The position numbers were made by a program, and so were the translations under genes. From contig CALYLX010000111.1 in the NCBI GenBank assembly GCA_944990035.1, positions 1,349,770 through 1,413,769 on the forward strand: DNA of 64,000 nucleotides, written 5' to 3'. The notes under the pieces are model-generated. The model was not told the origin of the DNA, did no database searches, and was given only the letters and a program-made list of their open reading frames with translations. Below, piece by piece: positions 9,546-19,985 of this stretch. Source of the DNA: Clitopilus passeckerianus (Eukaryota; Basidiomycota; Agaricomycetes; Agaricales; Entolomataceae). Within the stretch, counting starts at the first letter, position 1, and each line of letters opens with the position of its first letter.

Positions 9546-11075
9546 CGCAGGCCCACCCCACGACAACACAGCAGAAGCACGCAACAGGCCGATTGCCGTT
9601 GCGGCTACCACTCAGTCACCACGGTCGTACACAGGGCAGACCACCCGCCACGAAATACCACTCTAGTAGAAGGAACCAACAACGTCTACAAGTTCACCAA
9701 CGGAAGCTACTGCGGTTTTAATCACAACAATAACCGCTGGTGCTACGCCTCTCTCCTTGGCAAATTCACATTCACCACCGTTGCCGTTGAAAACAGACAC
9801 TTCCACGCTCTAGACTTCCCTACCCCTGAACGACCTCATAAGACCCCTGCTATTGTCCGAGCTCAACGAGAACACGACATTGAAGTAGACGAGGAGGAAC
9901 AGCGACGCTTCGCACCATTACCCACAGCAATATCCAGGAACCCATCACTAGTCCCGTCTACCAGCGCTTCTGTCTTGCCCGAAGAGGAAGAAGAAGAACA
10001 CCAAGTACAACAACAGCTAGAGGAGAGCCCCACAGCTGAGCCAGAGGAGCGCCCCAGTGCAGAAACAATTGAACCAGAGACCGACTTCGATTTCGACTAC
10101 GAAATGTCACAAGACAACAACAACAAGAAGGACATTGGAGCCAAACCCCAAACGTTCTCCGGAGACCGATCCAAGACCAGAAAGTTCATTCAGGAACTTG
10201 AAGACTACCTCATCCTAAACAACCTCAACCAACTCGAAGATGACAAGAAGATTCGCATCGCCCTATCCTTCCTCAAAGAAGGAACTGCAGCAGCATGGGG
10301 ATTAGAATTTCACGATAAATATTCAGCAGCTGAAAGGAAAGCCACCTACGCTGAATTTATCAGCCAATTCAAAGAAGCCTTTTCCCTACCGACGACAAAG
10401 CTGCCGCACTTCTCCAACTCAAAGCCTTACGACAGGATGGGACAGCTGACGAATTTGTCACCGTCTTCAAGAATATTCTTGCACGAACTGATCTCAGCGG
10501 TGACACTGCAAAGATCGAGATCTTCATGGAAGGACTTACCCCAAACTCCGAGAGAAAATTCTCTTTTCCGATTCCCTCCTACCACATTCGACGATTGGGT
10601 CAAGAAAGCCGTCCAGTTTGACAACAACTGGCGACGTGCCAAGACAATCATGGGACATACCCGTATCATCAAGACATCTGATATGGTCAAAGGTGCTTAC
10701 AAAACACCTACTGGAGCCCGAGACCCAATGGCTATGGATGTTGATCGTTTCACCACTGATCCACCCAAACGCCGCCTCACCCAGGAGGAAAGAGAACATC
10801 ACAAGAAGAACAACTTGTGCTACTATTGCTCCAAGAAAGGTCACACGATCCAACAATGTCTTCAAAGGAAGAATTTTGGAAGAACCTACCCCAGCAACAA
10901 CGACAGCCGTTTCCACAAGAAACCTGAGAAGGGAGCCGAGTTGATCAAATATGTCAGAACAGTCCTAGCTGACATGCCCCAAGAAGAAGCCGCTGAATTC
11001 TACACCGAAGCAGAGGCTGAGGGTTTTAAAGAGGAAGACTGCAAAGCCGACGTCAGTACTTCCTCGCCCGATTGA
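9546..11075 (+). pseudogene. gag of the gypsy element (frameshifted)
   Basis: The frame is open from 9546 but has no ATG until 10101 (MSQDNNNKKD), where a typical gypsy capsid begins (KPQTFSGDRSKTRKFIQELE). A CCHC zinc knuckle, CYYCSKKGHTIQQC, lies near 10817-10858. Between about 10380 and 10580 the conserved capsid sequence runs in another frame: a T-run appears one base short near 10382, and a second shift near 10580 restores the frame. The product would therefore carry about 65 wrong residues in mid-capsid. The upstream ATG-less open stretch (about 185 codons, Asn- and acid-rich) could be a lost N-terminal extension. Confidence 0.7.
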
Positions 11076-11114
11076 TATTTCCAGTGTACTTGTAGCTACT
11101 GATTTTTATGCTGA

Positions 11115-12120
11115 ATCTATGCGTATCCCAATCTCTCTACAAGACCCCTAGATGGAAATACAACAATCGCCGGCACAAAAGCTCTCATTGACTCTGGAGC
11201 GCAAGGGTCATTTATCGACTCCGTCTTTGCCAAGACACATCACCTCCCGCTACTCCCACTCCGACAACCGATTACAGCACGAAACGTTGATGGCACCCTG
11301 AACAAACAAGGAACTATTACCCACTTTACCTGGGTTATTGCCAAGATAGGGACAGCCATCATCAAGGAAAGATGTTTTGTCACTGGACTCGGGAAAGACC
11401 ACCTGATTTTTGGATTACCCTGGCTAAAACGGGTAGATCCAATCATATCGTGGAGCGACGGCACACTCGAAATCGACGAATCACGCATTACCCAACGACT
11501 GTCGCAAACATTGATGCGAGCAGTAGACATCAAGCGGATGAGAGCCATCCGAGAACAACTACTAGAGGAAAACACGCCACCTACCCAGCACCTGATTGTT
11601 CCGAAGAGAATCCCGGAAAATCAGAAGGACTTAGCGACTATTTCCGAATAGTCGAAGACGGAGAAGAGATCAATGAAGATTTTCTCATCGCATACTGCCA
11701 GAACGAACCGGCAGTCGGAATATTCACCAAGGAGGAACCCCCACTTACGCAGGAACACACAAAGGATTACCTGTGTACGGGCCAATCAGGCCAACTACCA
11801 CAATACGACAGACGGTGGTAACACACCATCCAGCAACCAGACACCACACACAGCAGGTGTGGATACGTGCGAAAACATCAATTTCGCAAGCTCTGGAACA
11901 TAAACGAGAAGATAAGGAACCAAAGAAATCCCTTGACGAAATCATCCCCGACTATCTTCAAGACTACAGAAAAGTCTTTGAGAAAGCAGCATCTGAACGA
12001 TTCCCACCAAGCCGACCCTGGGATCACGCCATAGATCTGAAGACAGATTTCGTGCCAAAAGACTGCAAGGTCTATCCGCTCAGCCCCTTAGAGCAAGAAA
12101 AACTCGACGAGTTTCAAGGA
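11115..12120 (+). pseudogene. protease and linker region of gypsy pol (frame-broken)
   Basis: After the gag stop at 11075 and one more stop near 11114, an open frame without ATG runs to a TAG at 11649-11651. It holds a retropepsin with active-site LIDSGAQGSFID and a later hydrophobic IFGLPWL element. The following linker continues in two other frames (about 11560-11820, then 11773-12120, with a typical pre-RT acidic stretch [15 protein letters not shown]). At least two frame changes therefore separate the protease from the RT. Confidence 0.75.
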
Positions 12121-13206
12121 AAATCTAGCCAAAGGATACATCCGAGAATCCAACTCCCCACAAGCATCTCCGTTCTTCTTTGTTGCAAAGAAAGACTCGG
12201 AAGCCCTGAGACCATGTCAGGATTACCGACGACTCAACGAAGGAACAATACCTAACGCTTACCCCTTACCGCTGGCTAGCGAACTCATCGATAAACTCAA
12301 AGGAGCAACTGTCTTCACCAAACTCGACATTCGATGGGGATATCACAACATCCGCATCAAAGATGGTGACCAATGGAAAGCAGCGTTCAAGACCAACCGA
12401 GGTTATTTGAACCAATGGTGATGTTCTTTGGACTAATGAACTCACCCGGTACCTTCCAAGCAATGATGAACCACCTTTTCCGAGACATGATAGACGAAGG
12501 ATGGGTCATCATCTACATGGACGACATCCTCATCTTCTCCAACGATCCAGAAAAACACCGAGAACGCACACGCAGAGTCTTACAAAGACTACAAGACAAC
12601 GATCTCTACCTCAAAGCAGAGAAATGCCAATTTGACACCACAAGAGTGGAATACCTTGGGTTCATCATTGAACCAAACAAGATCTCCATGGACCCTGTCA
12701 AACTTGCAGGGATGCGCGACTGGCCTACGCCAACTACAGTAAAGGAAGTCCGATCATTCCTAGGATTCGGAAACTTTTACCGCAGGTTCATCGGAAAATA
12801 TGCGGAAATTGCCAAACCGCTGAACGAACTCACCAAGAAAGACAAGAAGTGGGAATGGACCAATGAATGTCACAAAGCTTTCACCACCCTGAAAGACAAA
12901 TTCCTGGAAGCGCCTGTGTTGCTGATGCCTGACCCCACGAAGCCATTTGTGGTGGAAAGCGACGCCTCAAAACATGCAACAGGAGCAGTCCTACAACAAC
13001 GTGACGCCAACGGATCATGGCACCCATGTGGTTTCATATCTAAATCGTTCGGAAACAGAACGGAACTATGAAATCTACGACCGAGAACTTCTAGGCATTA
13101 TCCGCGCATTAGAAACCTGGCGACACTACTTCCATGGATCCCAACATTCAGTTGTGATTCTATCCGATCACAAAACCTCACATACTTCCGAGAAGCCCGG
13201 AAGTTG
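12121..13206 (+). pseudogene. reverse transcriptase and RNase H of gypsy pol (frame-broken)
   Basis: RT fingers ([19 protein letters not shown]) start after a frame change near 12121. A further shift near 12405 precedes the palm. The catalytic box is intact as IIYMDDILIFS (about 12508-12540). The connection and RNase H follow, with Asp in [12 protein letters not shown]; another shift near 13030-13060 separates the later RNase H part ([19 protein letters not shown]). All motifs are recognisable, so decay is slight and recent, or partly a sequencing effect. Confidence 0.8.
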
Positions 13207-14853
13207 AACCGACGACAAGCAAGATGGAATTTGATGCTATCCCAGTTTAACATCAAACTTGTACACACCCCTGGTGCAAAGATGATACAATCTGACGCAC
13301 TATCTCGACGACCAGACCACATCCCAGGTGAAGACACCGACAACGAAGACATCATTCTCCTCCCCGACAAGCTCTTCCTTCGCTCAATCGACATTGAACT
13401 AAAGGACGAAATTGTACACAAGATGGTCAATGACAAACTGATTGTTGACGCCATTCGCACCGCCAAAGAAGACGGACCCCCACCAATCCGATCAAACCTG
13501 GAAGACTGGAAATTTGACGATGGCATCTTGTACTACAAGGACAAGTGCGTGGTACCAGATGACGAAGACCTCCGAAGGAAGATAGTCCAACGTTATCACG
13601 ATCTACCCAGCGCAGGACACCCTGGACAATTTGGGACACTGGAGAAAGTCCGGAAGGACTACTGGTGGCCAGGGATGTCAGTGTTCATCAAGAACTTTGT
13701 GCAGGGCTGTGCAATGTGCCAGCAAATGAAAATCAATCGCCACCCCACCGCTCCACCATTAATGCCCATCAAATCCGAAACCACTAGGCCATTTTCGCTA
13801 GTGACGTACGATTTTCACACGGATCTCCCAGAGAGTGATGGTTTCGATAGCATTATGGCCGTGGTCGACCATGGAGCTACGAAGGGGGCAATTTTCATCC
13901 CTTGCACAAAGAAAATCGACGCCACAGGAACTGCAAACGCCTACATTGACAACGTTTACCGTCGCTTTGGACTCCCCGACAAAGGAATTTCTGACAGAGG
14001 ACCTCAATTCGCCTCTAAAGTTTTCCAAGAAATGGGACGACTTCTTGGAATCAAGCTCAACATGAGCACCGCCTACCACCCACAAACCGATGGTGCGACA
14101 GAAAGGATCAATCAGGAGATTGATGCCTATCTCCGCATCTTCTGTGCACAGAACCCCGAATCCTGGTCCAAATGGATTACCACTCTAGAATTCTCCTACA
14201 ACAGCCGAACACACTCTGTCACCAAACGAACCCCATTCTACCTAATGATGGGATACGAACCACCTGCACTCCCATCAATTGCTCCCACTAGCAAAATTCC
14301 CGCAGTTGACAAACGGATCAAGGAACTTCTGCTAGCACGCGATGAAGCAAATGCTGCACATGCACTTGCTGCGCAACGCATGGCAGAGAAGATCACACGA
14401 CAGTTCACCCCATTCAAAGTCGGAGAAAAGGTGTGGTTAGAAGCCACAAATCTCAATCAAGGAAACATCTCCAAGAAACTAGCACCCAAACGAGAAGGAC
14501 CCTTCAAGATACTCGAGGTAAAAGGACACCTGACCTATAAACTCGACCTGCCAAGACGATGGAAGATCCACCCGGTGATTCACGCATCACTTCTCACCCG
14601 TTACATCTCCACCAAAGCGCATGGACCCAGCTTCTCTAAACCGCCACCTGACGAAATCGACGGAATAGAAGAATACGAAATAGAAGCAATTGTGGCCCAT
14701 CAGAAACAAGGCAAAGGGCGACACAGATACCTCGTAAAATGGAAGGGATGGCCATCAGCGGACAACGAATGGATGCCCGAGTCGGAACTGCGGAACGCCA
14801 GGAAATACTCACCGAGTATAAAAAGAGGAAGAAACTCACCTGACACCACATAG
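13204..14853 (+). CDS. integrase with chromodomain (intact C-terminal part of gypsy pol)
   Basis: An open stretch of about 549 codons. It starts inside the end of RNase H and is really the C-terminal part of pol. The HHCC zinc-binding region (His in [19 protein letters not shown]) precedes the DDE core: Asp in [11 protein letters not shown], Asp in [11 protein letters not shown] and Glu in [16 protein letters not shown]-like module ([10 protein letters not shown]) follows. The C-terminal chromodomain has [20 protein letters not shown] and [10 protein letters not shown], including the expected aromatic positions. Chromodomains steer such elements toward methylated H3K9 chromatin or existing repeats, which fits its landing inside another retroelement. 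Confidence 0.88.
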   Translation: MNRRQARWNLMLSQFNIKLVHTPGAKMIQSDALSRRPDHIPGEDTDNEDIILLPDKLFLRSIDIELKDEIVHKMVNDKLIVDAIRTAKEDGPPPIRSNLEDWKFDDGILYYKDKCVVPDDEDLRRKIVQRYHDLPSAGHPGQFGTLEKVRKDYWWPGMSVFIKNFVQGCAMCQQMKINRHPTAPPLMPIKSETTRPFSLVTYDFHTDLPESDGFDSIMAVVDHGATKGAIFIPCTKKIDATGTANAYIDNVYRRFGLPDKGISDRGPQFASKVFQEMGRLLGIKLNMSTAYHPQTDGATERINQEIDAYLRIFCAQNPESWSKWITTLEFSYNSRTHSVTKRTPFYLMMGYEPPALPSIAPTSKIPAVDKRIKELLLARDEANAAHALAAQRMAEKITRQFTPFKVGEKVWLEATNLNQGNISKKLAPKREGPFKILEVKGHLTYKLDLPRRWKIHPVIHASLLTRYISTKAHGPSFSKPPPDEIDGIEEYEIEAIVAHQKQGKGRHRYLVKWKGWPSADNEWMPESELRNARKYSPSIKRGRNSPDTT

Positions 14854-14881
14854 CAAACCCACTCACATCCACTATATAACA

Positions 14882-15763
14882 ATGTCTCAAAATGCCTCTT
14901 CCTACGACCGCACCATCATCCGCAACACCTTCAAATCCGATACCGCTATTACGGCGCTCCGTACGCATACTGCCTGGAGCAGCGACGACAACCCTCTCAC
15001 CGCTGTGGGAGAACAAGGAACCCTTTACCAAAACCGACGAACCGAAACTCGCAACGAAGTGGCTGTCTGCGCCACCAATTTGCGAAAACCACTGACGATC
15101 TTGATCAACTTTTGGACAAAGTTGATCGAGAAACGGAGGAGACCCTCACAGACCTCTTCTTTGCTATTGGAGGAACAGCTTTCCTCGACGAATTCTTCCC
15201 GAACGACAAAACTGGTTCAACAACCCAGGAGACAGACTTGAAACCCTTGCCTCCAATCCCTGGGGGCTGAGGAAAGTCAAGAAGAGGAAGTCACGATCCT
15301 CACTGCACGTCAAGTTTGCGGAACCCTACGAGCATTTCCTCCCGTCACCAATTTACACACCACCGCAAAAATAAAACATAACCCCTTCGTCAAAGAAGAA
15401 CAGAACGACAACAAGGAAAACATCAACCCCAATGGCAAACCCTCCAACGCCATACCTCTCCGCATTCGAAAGCCCACCAGAGTCCGACTCACCAACGCTG
15501 GTGAACCTTCCCCCCCGACAATATCGTCCCAGAAGGCGCCGCGCACTGGATACCTTGCCAACAGACCACCACCACCCAGATGGTTCAGATGCTACATTTG
15601 TGGAGGCAGACACCGACAGTGTCATTGCTTTCGTTTTGTGTGTCGTCTGTGCCATCGTCGTGGCCCAGGCCATTACCCGGTTAGCTGCCCACAACGCTAC
15701 CACAAGGGCATAGACCGTCACTTCTGGAAAGGAAGGAATGAAGTCGGGAGACTTCAACGATAG
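14882..15763 (+). pseudogene. third ORF of the gypsy element with a paired Cys/His knuckle (frameshifted)
   Basis: Between the integrase stop (14853) and the right LTR lies a broken reading frame beginning MSQNASSYDR. An acidic segment (TDDLDQLLDKVDRE...FLDEFFPND) runs in a neighbouring frame, and a long basic tail is open from 15242 to the TAG at 15761-15763. Near its end are two zinc-knuckle-like motifs: CYICGGRHRQCHC, and CRLCHRRGPGHYPVSC (C-x2-C-x6-H-x4-C). Most gypsy elements have nothing here. The role is unknown; nucleic-acid chaperone or capsid helper are possible. Confidence 0.55.
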
Positions 15764-15774
15764 CGAGAGGGTAA
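15763..15774 (+). other. polypurine tract region before the right LTR
   Basis: A short purine run (GCGAGAGGG then TAA) abuts the TG of the right LTR, in the position of the plus-strand primer. Confidence 0.5.
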
Positions 15775-16259
15775 TGTTATGATTTTGCTTACATGTTTCT
15801 CCTTACATACCCCGGCCCGCTTACCTATGCACGATTACTCACATATGCTGCGCATCACTGCGCATTTTTCATCTTTTTCCATGCTTACTCCGCATCTCTC
15901 ACGATCGTGAGAGACTTATACCTTATCTGACTCTTTCTGACTCGCATTGAGTCATACTGACTCATGTACTTACTCATCATGCTGCGCATGACTCATTACT
16001 TGCTCAGCATGCTGCGCATGTGCTATATTTAGAACTACTAGATAGGTATATAAACCTGTACCATTTGGTCAAGGCTCCTCAGCTTGACCTAGGCAATCTA
16101 CCTAACTGCTTAGTTCTCTACTTCGCCTTTAAGTCCCTTGCTTCGTCAATCTCACCAGGTTGTCAGTACAGCCGCAGCTGCTGACAAATCTCTGTCTTTG
16201 TTTATCAAAGACATCGAGCGTAAACAGTATTACCTAAGTTGTTAGGCTCTGCCTTAACA
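15775..16259 (+). repeat. right LTR
   Basis: 485 bp, same ends and no difference by eye from 9024-9508. It is followed by the second GGCAG target copy. Confidence 0.95.
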
Positions 16260-16264
16260 GGCAG
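16260..16264. repeat. 5-bp target-site duplication, right copy
   Basis: GGCAG, matching 9019-9023. Confidence 0.92.
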
Positions 16265-17279
16265 AGGGCATGTACTTCTTGTACCCTGGATACCATAGTA
16301 CGCTTCCCTTTCGTTCGATGCCAAACGAGTCATCAACAAAACCCAGCAGAAAAGGTATTTGCTTTATTTCGCGTGCGATCCAGAGTACAAGGGACATGAA
16401 CGCAATGAAGATGTCAATATTGCGGGTCCCACCGAACGTCAGGAACCAGTCGACGTTCCTTTCTTTTCTCCCTTCTATCTCGACAGTGTTGACTTGTTTG
16501 ATTTGCCAGAATGGGTGAACTGGCAGGATTCGGTAGGCACCTTTGACGTCAGTCTTGTGCAGTGTCCATTCGCTCTCTGGGTTTTTGGTGCGCTCGTTTA
16601 TGATGAACTGGCACAGGTGTTGGATGCCGTCCATAGGGAAGGCTGACTCGTGAGGTTCGCACATGGAGTTCGGTGAGAAATCACCAAAGCTCTGGTCGGT
16701 CACCAGCCTGAACTTGTTGGAGCCAGGCTTGGGTACAGCGTGAATAGGAACGGTGTACATTCCGGGGAGCAGGTCTGGACCGAACGTAGGGGAGAAACGT
16801 CCGTTCGACAGTTCTTCATTACGCTGCTCAATCAAGAATCTAGCACGACACTGATCCTTGGGAGCAGGGAGCGAGGCATCCCAGGTGTCAGGGTAGCCTT
16901 CACGACGAGTGGAGGCCCACGGCCAGAATCCTTCGCTGAGGCCTGTACACACTGAATCGACAAAGGCGCGGTTGGGATGAGTGGCCAGCAGCTGCCTGAA
17001 CTTGTCAACCTTAACCGGAGTTGAGACCGCGAATAGGTGAGGGTAATCCGCTATCGTCTTAGCCACTATCTCATTCGCCAACTCTTCAGGTGGGGGCCGA
17101 GGTAGAGGTCTGGCTGTCAGAGTCCAATCGGCGGTACGTAGGGGGAGGTTGGACTGGTCCTCTGCCTCACCAAATCGATACCTCAGGTACTTAGGATGAC
17201 GCGCTGTTTGTAACAGCCGGTTTGGAGGATCGACAGGTGGATTCGCCGTGACCAGGGTGTTTACACGTGAGGCAGGCAT
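16265..17279 (-). pseudogene. RT fingers and palm of the Ngaro-like pol, N-terminal half
   Basis: Minus-strand open frame. A likely start is the ATG at 17279, which overlaps the end of gag by 89 bp in another frame; frameshifting or reinitiation from gag is also possible. A pre-RT region (FVDSVCTGLSEGFWPWA) is followed by RT motifs: VPKPGSNKFRLVTDQS, the catalytic-site Asp in LHKTDVKGAYRILPV, and the active-site box LLGFVDDSFG. The frame then runs into the gypsy LTR and stops within a few codons. The remainder is at 8065-9018. Confidence 0.85.
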
Positions 17280-18576
17280 GGAAGTAGTGACATTGTTTAT
17301 ACTTGCACCCATTAGGTTCGTTGAACTTCCGGCAGATTTGCGGGGGATTGGAACGGGGAGTTCGGCGGCTAGGGATCGGGGGAGGTTTCCCTGAGACTCC
17401 CCCGGGTAGCATATGGGCGTCAAATAGGTATGAGAACTTGTCGCGCTCGGTAAGGAGGACTGATCTCCCTCCCCCGACCAAGCTTCTGACTGATTCGTCG
17501 TATCGCAAGACGCGCTCGTGGTACTCTGGGATGCGAGCGGTAAAGAGAGAACGGATGTATTGACTATAGGTATTAAGCTCTTGTTCACGGTGCGGGAAGG
17601 CCACTTTGTAGGCTTGGGCAGCGACACCCCATGCCGATACCCAGTCGAGGCCGGTTTGGATGCGTTTGGACGGTTCGGATCGGGGAATAGAAATTTCGTA
17701 CTCTCCCAGGCGTCCAACGTTCTCTTGAGCAGGTTTGACAGAGTGGAGGTTTGTGAAGACTGCGTCAAGGTCAACGGCTCGGCCCCGAAGGATGTGGTCC
17801 CATTCGCTATCGGGGAATCCCAAGGGCGTGTTGGGAGCGCCCTGGATCCAGTCCTTGACGCGCTTGAGGTCTTTCCCGTATACATTGAGGAGCCGGCACG
17901 TCTCCTCACATTCGGGCCGGACCACACGCTCTCCGTCCCACCATGGCATCTCGGACTCAAAGAGCCGTAACTTTTTGTTGCTTCGACCTTTGGCTTCTTC
18001 GTCCTCGGCTCCCGAAGATCCACTAGACTCGTCGTCATGGTCGGCATCAAAGACTTGTCGAGTCCGTTTGTGAAGAGTCTTCTCTTTCGAGGGGAGGACG
18101 ACATTCTGCAGAGAAGGTCCGGCTTGGGCGGCAACTCGTGAGTTGGAGGACGCGCTCCCTGAGCCGCGCTGGTCAGCGGAGGACAGTTGGCCGTCCAGCT
18201 CACTGAGCTCTTGTAAGAAGGCGAAGAAAGCGGCTTTTCGCATGTCTCCTGATCCATCATCTTTAGATTTACCGAGCCACTTATTGGCGGACTCGATAAC
18301 CTCGATAAGAGTGAGATCCCCCTTTCGGAACGATTCAAAGAGGGAGTCGAAGGGGGTTTCACATACGGCCGTGAACTCGGGTTCTGATTCCTGACCTGCA
18401 GGTACTGAGGGCGATCTCTGACGACGAGGTTGACCTGGTGGAGGGGGCGTGGCTCCGCGCGAGGTGTTGGGACTAGTCGGCAGGGTAGCAGAGCGTTGAC
18501 TCTGGACCCTGCCTCGTGCACTGGTAGGTTCAGGTTCTTGTGACGCTCGGGATTCATGGTTACGGAGCTCAGTCAT
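17191..18576 (-). CDS. Gag-like protein of the Ngaro-like element
   Basis: Intact 461-residue ORF from an ATG at 18576, 40 bp inside repeat A1. The N-terminal third is Ser/Pro/Arg-rich and disordered; the middle is helical. The C-terminus has a Cys/His cluster, CRKFNEPNGCKYKQCHYFHAC followed by CKHPGHGESTC, i.e. a CCCH-type finger plus a knuckle, the usual nucleic-acid-binding end of fungal Ngaro/DIRS Gag proteins. It is the first ORF of the element, as expected. Confidence 0.82.
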   Translation of the reverse strand: MTELRNHESRASQEPEPTSARGRVQSQRSATLPTSPNTSRGATPPPPGQPRRQRSPSVPAGQESEPEFTAVCETPFDSLFESFRKGDLTLIEVIESANKWLGKSKDDGSGDMRKAAFFAFLQELSELDGQLSSADQRGSGSASSNSRVAAQAGPSLQNVVLPSKEKTLHKRTRQVFDADHDDESSGSSGAEDEEAKGRSNKKLRLFESEMPWWDGERVVRPECEETCRLLNVYGKDLKRVKDWIQGAPNTPLGFPDSEWDHILRGRAVDLDAVFTNLHSVKPAQENVGRLGEYEISIPRSEPSKRIQTGLDWVSAWGVAAQAYKVAFPHREQELNTYSQYIRSLFTARIPEYHERVLRYDESVRSLVGGGRSVLLTERDKFSYLFDAHMLPGGVSGKPPPIPSRRTPRSNPPQICRKFNEPNGCKYKQCHYFHACLTCKHPGHGESTCRSSKPAVTNSASS

Positions 18577-18616
18577 AAAGACACAAGTTGATAGCCGGGA
18601 TTACTTGTGAGAGAAT

Positions 18617-18965
18617 CGCGAAAAATTTGACTGGAGAAGAGGACGAAAGAAAGTAATTAAGTACCAATAATAAACCTGAAAACCCGAACAACAACAACAT
18701 ACCTGGAGAAGAGGACGAAAGAAAGGGTGACCACCCGAATGTCCTCTCCTCCAACTAAATACGAGTACGTGCCATAGAGTAAGTACAGTGTCATGAAAGA
18801 TGTAACTACATCTAGTTCGTCAGAAATTACAAGAATTTCCTCGGCTACCTGCCATGAGGACTGCACGAGGAAAAAACGCGATGCAGTAGAGCCCGGCGGC
18901 TCCCGAAACAATAGCTGCTGGTGCTTCCTTCCATTGGTCTCGTGTAAACTTCGTTCAAACCCAAC
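18617..18965 (-). repeat. split direct repeat A1 of the Ngaro-like element
   Basis: 349 bp matching 6535-6883. Its outer edge at 18965 is the right boundary of the element, 21 bp before the riboflavin synthase ATG. In the element's own orientation this is the 5' end and should hold its promoter. Confidence 0.9.
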
Positions 18966-18986
18966 AAATCCACTTTGACCCCCGCA

Positions 18987-19852
18987 ATGTTCACTGGACT
19001 GGTGAGCTTTGTGTGTTCATAATTCGTCTGCGCTGAATTGACGACGAACAGATTGAGCACCTTGGAACGGTCTCCTCCATCCTCACAGATGCTGGAGGAT
19101 GCACGCTTGTGATTTCTGACTCTGCTGCCATCTTGGATGACTGCAATATCGGCGACTCGATTGCAACAAACGGTGCCTGCCTCACGGTGACTGAATTCAA
19201 TAAGGAGGAAAAGGGCGGCTGGTTCAAGGTCTGGTTGGCGAACGAGACACTCGACAGGACCGATCTGGGTGAGGGTGTCTGGGTGGGTTCATGGATGTAT
19301 TGGCTCTAACCACACATTTCAGGTGAATTGAAGGAAGGCCACCAGATAAACCTAGAGAGGGCTATGGGTGCGCATGTGCGGTTTGGTGGGCATTTCGTGC
19401 AGGTAATGGAACCTTTCGAACCCGACATAGCTCCCTCACCAAAACCTTCACAGGCCCATGTTGACACAACTGCAACAATTATCGACCGTGTCCCAGACGG
19501 TGACTCTATGAGGCTAACCCTCGAACTGCCCGAGCATACCCCCGGTGGAGAATCTCTTCTCCCGTATCTGATACCCAAAGGATATGTCACGATTGACGGG
19601 GCCTCTCTCACCCTCACTGGAGTCAACGATGCCAGACGAACTTTCAGTGTTATGCTAATTCAGCATACTCAAGAAAAGATCACACTAAGCAAGAAGCCGC
19701 TTGGTGCTAAGGTTAACATTGAAGTAGACATGGTTGGCAAATATGTACACAAGAGCGTCGAGGCTGCTCTGGGCGGTCGCGGTGGTGAAGGAATCCGGGC
19801 ATTGGTCGAGAAGGTTGTCGAGGACGTTGTCAGCAGGAGATTGAGCTCGTAA
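18987..19852 (+). CDS. RIB5: riboflavin synthase, alpha chain
   Basis: Exons 18987-19001, 19052-19268 and 19323-19852 give 253 residues. The enzyme dismutates two 6,7-dimethyl-8-ribityllumazine molecules to riboflavin and a pyrimidine, the last step of vitamin B2 synthesis. It has two tandem lumazine-binding barrels: the start MFTGL plus IEHLGTVSSI, GDSIATNGACLTVTEF in barrel 1, then HVDTTATIIDRVPDGDSM and KGYVTIDGASLTLTGV in barrel 2. The five-residue first exon is supported by the strongly conserved family N-terminus MFTGLVE. A retroelement end lies 21 bp upstream of the ATG, so the native promoter has been displaced by 12.6 kb; the coding frame itself is undamaged. Confidence 0.93.
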
Positions 19853-19985
19853 TCTGAAATCTTATCATCTGGCCAATTTTGTATGTATCGCCTAGAATAT
19901 AGAATGTCACGGCCAATGTCAGTTGTTCGCATCAACTCCTCTTCGCTGCTCTCTCCGACGACCTTTCATGTTTCCCCGACGCTGA

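Larger units (their letters stand above)
9024..16259 (+). mobile_element. Ty3/gypsy chromodomain LTR retrotransposon, nested in the Ngaro-like element
   Basis: 7,236 bp bounded by two 485-bp LTRs (TGTTA...TAACA) and a perfect 5-bp target duplication. Internal order: gag with a CCHC knuckle, protease, RT, RNase H, integrase with a C-terminal chromodomain, then an extra 3' ORF. The integrase-after-RT order and the chromodomain put it in the chromovirus group. The LTRs show no difference by eye, so insertion is recent. Yet gag, pol and the third ORF carry several frame breaks: the copy was either mobilised in trans by an intact relative, or some breaks are read errors. Confidence 0.95.
6371..18965 (-). 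mobile_element. DIRS/Ngaro-class tyrosine-recombinase retrotransposon with split direct repeats
   Basis: Read on the minus strand the order is A1 (18965-18617), gag, RT/RNase H, tyrosine recombinase, B1 (7011-6882), A2 (6883-6535), a 34-bp spacer, B2 (6500-6371). A1 and A2 are 349 bp each, B1 and B2 130 bp each; I found no mismatch between copies by eye. This A1-ORFs-B1A2-B2 plan is the signature of the PAT/Ngaro branch. The B1-A2 junction equals the two outer ends joined, as expected for a circular intermediate. The coding order and the RH/recombinase overlap also fit. No target-site duplication is expected for recombinase integration, and none is seen. The element is 12.6 kb, of which 7.24 kb is an inserted gypsy element (about 5.35 kb native). 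I prefer Ngaro to DIRS1 because of the split repeats and the lack of a methyltransferase ORF. Confidence 0.92.

Noticed and set aside
17280..18557. N-terminal half of the long minus-strand frame that leads into the Ngaro RT
   Set aside because: It overlaps gag completely, has shadow-like composition, and RT family sequence only begins near 17200. I start pol near 17279.
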